A DNA stretch of 64,000 bases from contig CP136067.1 of the NCBI GenBank assembly GCA_032622095.1, forward strand, positions 54,227,899 through 54,291,898, given 5' to 3'. This document shows, piece after piece, positions 58,379 through 64,000 of the stretch. Both the position numbers and the translations under genes were made by a program. The notes below the pieces were generated by a model. It was not told the origin of the DNA, did no database searches, and was given only the letters and a program-made list of their open reading frames with translations. Each line of letters starts with the position of its first letter. Position 1 is the first letter of the stretch. Source of the DNA: Siphonodentalium dalli. Lineage: Eukaryota; Mollusca; Scaphopoda; Gadilida; Siphonodentaliidae.

Positions 58379-58881
58379 GGGCTTGTTACATGGGCCGGGA
58401 AAGCCGGGACAACTCTGTTTGCCGAGTGGCCCTGTCTCATGTGCTTTCTCGCGAAAATATGGTGATGTTCAATTAGCCGGGCCAACTCTGCAAACCGATT
58501 TGTCCAAACCGATTTGTCCCATCCCGCCTTGCTGGGACAACTCAGTTACCCGGGACAACTCGGCTCACCAAACAGCGAGTCATCCCAGCTAGCCTGGATG
58601 AAAGTCTGGAAAGTAACATGATTCATTGTTACTTGACATGATGTTAGCCAATCGAGTACTCGCGTCATGTGAGTTACATTTAGTGACATCCCAAGCCACT
58701 CAGTTATGGTCATGCCAACATTGTGGGCTTTCATTATGATGCGTGATTAACAGCTAGATTGATAGCTAGTTGTGTGCACGTCAAACCGAGTTTTCCCGAC
58801 TAACTGAGTTGTCTCGGCTCATGTAACAGCCCGCTGAGCTGTCACAGCAAATCGAGTTGTCCCGGCTCATGTAACAAGCCC
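58379..58881. mobile_element. 503-bp MITE, TIR gggcttgttacatg, TSD ttag
   Basis: The left end 'gggcttgttacatg' (58379-58392) is the exact reverse complement of the right end 'catgtaacaagccc' (58868-58881). 'ttag' lies at 58375-58378 and 58882-58885 (or TTA with one extra base, which would suggest Harbinger). 'gccgggacaactc' words are repeated in both orientations inside both ends. It is non-coding; ORFs here are repeat-derived. Confidence 0.88.
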
Positions 58882-58885
58882 TTAG

Positions 58886-60105
58886 TTCAAACATGTTGTA
58901 AATATGAAGAGTGGCATCTGTATTCCAAGTCAAAATTATCAAAAATATATCAGTAGTACGTGATTGTGCAATTCATATTAGACCCAGGATAGCTGATGCG
59001 GCCGTGAAATTCCTTGTTAATTTAAAAAATCATGCACTTGCATCATTTTAAATGTTTTTTGGCCTGAGAAACGGGAAATTTATTTTGCATTGCATAGCCT
59101 CCATTCTATTTTAGGAGAGCATTTCAAATTCAATGATAGAACATAATTGTCCTGTCTATAGCCATCATAGTCGCATAAAGTAATGGTATCTGTATTACTT
59201 ATATATAAATCGGTGTAGCACCCATATTAATTTCCCCTTTGTCTCAGCTCAATTTTGGGTTTGACATATGCATAATAGCGGATATAGCCAAAATTCAGCT
59301 TGGAAATTGGTTTTGTGTAAAGAAATTGTATGGGATAGAAATAAAATGAAAACATGTGTTTTTCAAGACCGTCAATAAGTGATTTATCAACATTGTACTA
59401 AGAAGCTGTTATTTTGAAAGTACCGATAAGTCACTGAAAAAAACTGCTCGTTTCTGGGGAGTTTTCCTACCAACCACACTTGAAACATTGAACACAAATA
59501 ACAATGTCTCAAAAACTATCTCATTTAAATCTTTTGGCTTCGGCCACAGCAATAAAATAACCTGATTTACGAACATACATTTGGCTGAAAAAAGGGAGAT
59601 GCAGGAGGGAAAAAAACAAATTATGTATCTCTACCCCAAAAATTGACAAATAACAGAATGTCCATGAATTTCACAAGATTTATTAAATTGAATACGATAA
59701 GTTTAACTCATATTATAATAATAAATTTAGGTACACATGTATTTCTGCCTTCAACTATTTTCCTCGCCACTGTGAACACATGCTTCATATTTTAATCAGC
59801 GTGAACATAAACCAATCATATAAATTTTTATTTATTTTTTTTACAATATTGAGGTAAAAGTTTTGTCAGGGTTGTTAGTAGACCAGGCTATTGAATTACT
59901 GTTGCCTTATTGAAAAACATTGTCTTAATCCAATTCCGGAAGTTAATTGTAAAGACAAAAAGCCATACAATAGTTAACTCATAATAACAACGTACATCAT
60001 TAACCTTTGAAGCCCACCTGCCAAGCATAATTTTTCTGGCGTGTAACTCCAATCAAACATTACTTTTCTTTTACCATACTGTAGCAGATCTTAGATTACT
60101 GGTAT
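58886..60105. other. AT-rich intronic stretch
   Basis: No gene, repeat or notable structure recognised. Confidence 0.4.
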
Positions 60106-60112
60106 GCATATT

Positions 60113-60976
60113 CAGGGTTTCCGCTATACCGGCAGGGGGTCCCCTTGACGGCCCCGTTCCCCTCGCCAAGTTTTCCCCTCCTGCCATACCCCAGGACATA
60201 CTGCATGTCTATAAAGGTATAAAGATGTTTAAAACTTCTGAATTTTGTTGGAATAGTACTAAGGAATTTAAAAAGGTGAATTTATTTTATATCTTGTGAG
60301 TGTACACATTCTAAACGCGTTGTTATACAAAAAATTGAAACAGGAAGTGATCGGAACTGACATCGCTAGAAGCTATGCCTTTGAGGCTGGTTAGTTACGT
60401 TGCGGTTAGTACCCGGTTATGTTATGCAAAAGAGCAGTATTTTAATCGTACCTGTCATGTTTTATACCGCAAAATATACTGTTCACTTTGTAATAGAGCG
60501 AGAGAGAAATGTGGGAGTAGCCGCACTGGGCATCAAGGCATCTTACCACTGCCCACAAAGAATACTCATTGGCCAGATATGTAATCAGCCTTCTATATAA
60601 ATTTACACTGCAGCTGCTAAAATATATTCCGATTACGTTATGCATCTGAAATATCTGCTGGGTCTTCCACAGTGAGTCTTTTAACATTAACGAGCACGTT
60701 TAACTCGGGATCCAAATTACTGGTGTTCTATACTTCGTAAATTAATTTATATCTAATAAATTTACTAGTTTTAAAGTTACAGGTACATGTATAAGGTTTG
60801 ACAGCTTGGCACTTGGGCAGAAATGGAACAAAACAATCTGCCATTCTACTCTCACACGATTCTATTGGCCGATATAACGAAAGTAGTTCAACCAGTGCTA
60901 AACAGGCTACTTTTACCTGGATTTTTCCCCTTGACGGCTACCGGCCCCATTCCCCTACCCCCTAGCGGAAACCCTG
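60113..60976. mobile_element. 864-bp hAT/P-like MITE, TIR cagggtttccgcta, 7-bp TSD gcatatt
   Basis: The 14-bp left end cagggtttccgcta and right end tagcggaaaccctg are perfect reverse complements. 'gcatatt' is duplicated at 60106-60112 and 60977-60983. Unusually, the GC-rich subterminal block 'ccccttgacggc' is in direct, not inverted, orientation at the two ends (about 60141 and 60928). The interior has no recognisable protein. Confidence 0.88.
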
Positions 60977-63900
60977 GCATATTGCTACAAAGAATTTTCA
61001 CAAGAAAATGGTTGGCCACATTTGTTCATTGTGTTCATTATGTATCTCTGCGTACAACCTTCAGATCCTTACTTTACTTATAAATGTAAAATGGCTGTCG
61101 AAACATTAAGAGAGGTGAACCATTCAGGACTGTCTTTTTTTCTAAATATGTCTGCCAAATATTTCTTTGTGAAAAATTCTCCAAAAAGAAAGGCCGGTAT
61201 ATCTTCGAAAAACAGTTTTCTGAACTAGTAAGTGAATTTTGCAGTTAGCAGACACTTGGCGCTGCGATTGACTCCTCCAAAGCAATGCTTGATTTTTCTA
61301 AACTGTTATTCTGCATGTATTTTTTCACCAAGGTGGCGAAAAAATCCTTGTTTTTTGGCATGGTTGGAGTGACCCTAATCTGGGGCTCGGGGTTACTGCA
61401 GGGTAGAACTTTGATTAATCACTATCTATATAGACAATTGGTGATCCGTTTGTTTGGTGTAAGAAACATTGAACAGAATTTAATTGAAAAGTTATTTAAA
61501 AACTTCAGTTTTGAACTAAAGCCTTGATTCATGAAATTGAGGATTCCGAAAAATTTCAGACAAAAAAGTCTCGTCTTGTGTAAAATTTATCATATCGATT
61601 ACTTTCATCATCAAGTCTAAAACCAGACTTACAAAATTTCCAAATTATATTTTTTTAATTTCTACCCTATGTGAAACCTTGCATTTGTTCCAATGATGTC
61701 TCACTGGTCTATTTCTTTAGCTTAGTAAGAAAGTACATAGAGTATCACACTTTAGAAAAATCTAGCCTGGCATTGGATGAGCAAGCGAGGATGCTATTCA
61801 AGTGACTGAGTGCTGTGAGGATATTCATGCAAATACTTCTTTCATCATTGTATTATGTTGCTTGCTGTTTATTTTCTGTCAAACTGTGAGTATTTAGACC
61901 CAAAAATACTATTCCCCCCCCCCCCCCCCCCCCCCCCCCAGACTAAATTTATTGTTTGGGTTAAACATTTTTTAATTTGACAATGAAAAAAAGTAAACTG
62001 GTGCAAGATAAACAAAATAATTAATTTATCAGTGAACGTCTCGTCTCGTTCCCCACCTCCCAAAATGTTCTAACATATTTATGATATAAATAAATAACTA
62101 AAAAAATAGTAAGTTCCCCACAGTGGTCCCCCTTATATTTTTGAGGATGAAGATAATCTCTTGTAACTATTACATTTTGTTTGTGGATATATGCTTGAAT
62201 GGTCATCAATTGAATAGGGTTAGGGTTAGTTAACTTTCCAAAAATCACAAAATCAGTGGGTTGACAAAGTCACAAAGAGGGAACATATTTACATATTCTG
62301 GGCGATATTTGGTATGTTCAAATGTCAAAATTCTCGGTCAACGACAGGTGGACCTCTCATTGATCACTTAGGAGGCAAAAAAAAAAAAAACATCTCTGTT
62401 TCCGATAACATTTCCAGATATGCAGGAGGGTGTTTTATTTTGACACTTTTTTTTCTTCTTTTTTTTCATAACCAGCCATTTGAAAGCGATAAAATAGTGT
62501 AGTACACCCCTTTAACATGTATTAAAGAGTTTTTAGTATCACATACTCAGTGAGATATGTCATTTTCTTTGAAGCAGGTGTACATGTATATCAGTTCACT
62601 TGTTCCGACTGCCAGGCTTAAAAATTGACATGCTTTTATACATGTTGGAAATATATTATACAGCTTGCTGGACTGTTTAGGTCATAGTAGGTAGTAAGGA
62701 CATTCCATGAAAATAAAGTTTCATAGACAACTTACAATGGATATATTGGCTACTAAATATGTGCTCCAGTGTGAAGATTCAAGGTGTTAAGCTATGGCCA
62801 TGGGTTTAGAGTTATTCCTCTTGCATAGTCCATGCAGCTGTGAGCCAACAATGCATATCATCTGATACCTTTATTTACAAATTACATGTGGCCAGCACAA
62901 TGTTACTTTGCTTCCAGATATCATGGATATGTAGTAGTGAAGATATTATGTTCCAATCTTCCTGTGAATATCTCTCTGATATCGATTGGCCTTGAGGTTA
63001 CACATTTTATGCCATTCTAATCATTTACTGCCTACGCAATCCAGGTGATGATGTTGAAAAAGAGATTGTTCTATGGAAAAAATACTTGCCCTTTCAATAA
63101 AGTATGTTCATTCCATCAGATTTCTCTTCATAAATAACCATTATTTTCAGTCCATATAACTTGTCCGTATTACCAAATCACTAAATTGTATTTTGGTTTA
63201 AAGTCACATATTTCTGACCTATTTTGTTTCAATCTCAGAAATTTTTAATTAGAAGAATTGATTACCTGCCAACTTTCAGTGCAATTAACAGCGTGTTATC
63301 ACATATTCCATATGGTACATGTATGCACAACAAATAATCAGAATGCGTGTTTAATATCTGCATACAGTGTGAATTGTTTCTATCATACTAGTATTTGCTA
63401 CTTGGTCATAACATCAAAGAGTCTGCTGTAAATAGTAACACTGAGTCGAATCGCGTGACCTGCCTGTGCTTGGTTTTTGACACAGTGACCAAGTTGCTGT
63501 ATCATTATTAAATAACGTACCTTTATTTATTTAAAGTGGGTTAAACTCTGGTTTCTATGAATACTCAAGGATGCATATGCATTTTATATTGAATAATGCT
63601 TTCTTCTGGTCAATGGTAATGGTAATTTCGGCTTTAATCTCAGCATTATCGATTGTCGGTGCTAATTCCCAGGGCTCGTTACGGAATACAGACTGTCATT
63701 TTCCTGCCAAAATGCACATGCTTTTCACTGCTTAATTTTTTCGCGAACAGAGTTGTCTTTCAAGCATGGTTTGCACCCATTTCAGTGAAGGAATTTAAGG
63801 GAGCAACCGGTATATTAACACATTGTAATTTAGAAAAATACACAGCCCATAAATGACGGGGGATTTCCGAAATGACACTCTACTGGCCTACACATGCGTA

Positions 63901-64000
63901 CACCAGCCTACACTTGCATCAGTTGAGTATGTGATGGGTGTTTAGGTCTGCTGTCGGGATTGGGGAAAACAATAAATATTAACACACGGACAGATTACTA

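Larger units (their letters stand above)
58126..64000 (+). other. Downstream intron(s) of the dsRBD gene, no further exon found
   Basis: Apart from the two MITEs at 58379 and 60113, I see AT-rich DNA, a 26-base C run at 61914-61939 and a (ttaggg)2-like 'agggttagggttag' near 62216. An 80-codon ORF at 61285-61527 has a hydrophobic middle but no recognised motif or phase-1 acceptor. A deaminase-type exon is not visible. Confidence 0.45.

Noticed and set aside
61285-61527. 80-codon ORF with hydrophobic middle, candidate extra exon of the dsRBD gene
   Set aside because: No phase-1 acceptor, not similar to a deaminase or dsRBD, and it ends in a stop. Kept only as an intronic note.
62214-62230. Telomere-like 'agggttagggttag'
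   Set aside because: Only about two repeats; expected by chance or as trivial interstitial sequence.

Overview
This is a repeat-dominated piece of an animal nuclear genome, AT-rich, with introns, no operons and very few protein-coding exons. Three things suggest a marine invertebrate, most likely a mollusc or another lophotrochozoan: frequent tacatgta motifs, tandem repeats built on 'gggccataactc' that end in 'gacggacgg' stretches, and degenerate jockey/CR1-like retrotransposons. The taxon is an inference, not a proof.

Host genes. I can support five exons from two genes. On the minus strand, 969..1136 is an internal exon (phase 1/1) of an unidentified multi-pass membrane protein. On the plus strand, four phase-compatible exons at 32888..32963, 52138..52281, 54363..54490 and 57882..58125 form the 5' part of one gene. 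It encodes a basic N-terminus, a long Gln/Asp/Glu-rich linker and a double-stranded-RNA-binding domain most like those of ADAR-type RNA editing enzymes. Intron 1 is about 19 kb, and the rest of the gene, including any deaminase, must lie beyond 64000.

Layout. 1-7290: tandem 'gggccataactc' repeats, a small MITE, an interspersed repeat and a degenerate reverse transcriptase split by a repeat-filled insertion. 7292-10190: a PIF/Harbinger element (TAA duplication, MADF remnant) containing a nested hAT element, then a perfect 35-bp-arm palindrome. 10190-16190: an inverted pair of satellite arrays, one arm interrupted by about 3.9 kb of other repeats. 16223-29056: a 12.8-kb composite bounded by perfect 34-bp inverted repeats and a 9-bp direct repeat, holding a hAT element, a TA-duplicating MITE, arrays of a ~195-bp repeat and a 2.2-kb long-TIR element. 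30269-32803: inverted-repeat-bounded, palindrome-rich DNA ending about 85 bp before the dsRBD-gene start codon. 33605-37298: a hAT element and a broken non-LTR retrotransposon on the minus strand. 41467-42950: a mariner-like MITE and two tandem 5S-rRNA-like repeats. 47431-61000: Harbinger-like, hAT-like and other MITEs in and around the dsRBD-gene introns. 61000-64000: no recognisable gene.

At least ten insertions can be delimited by target-site duplications, so a partial order of events can be read from nesting. I found no CRISPR array, tRNA gene or complete transposase.
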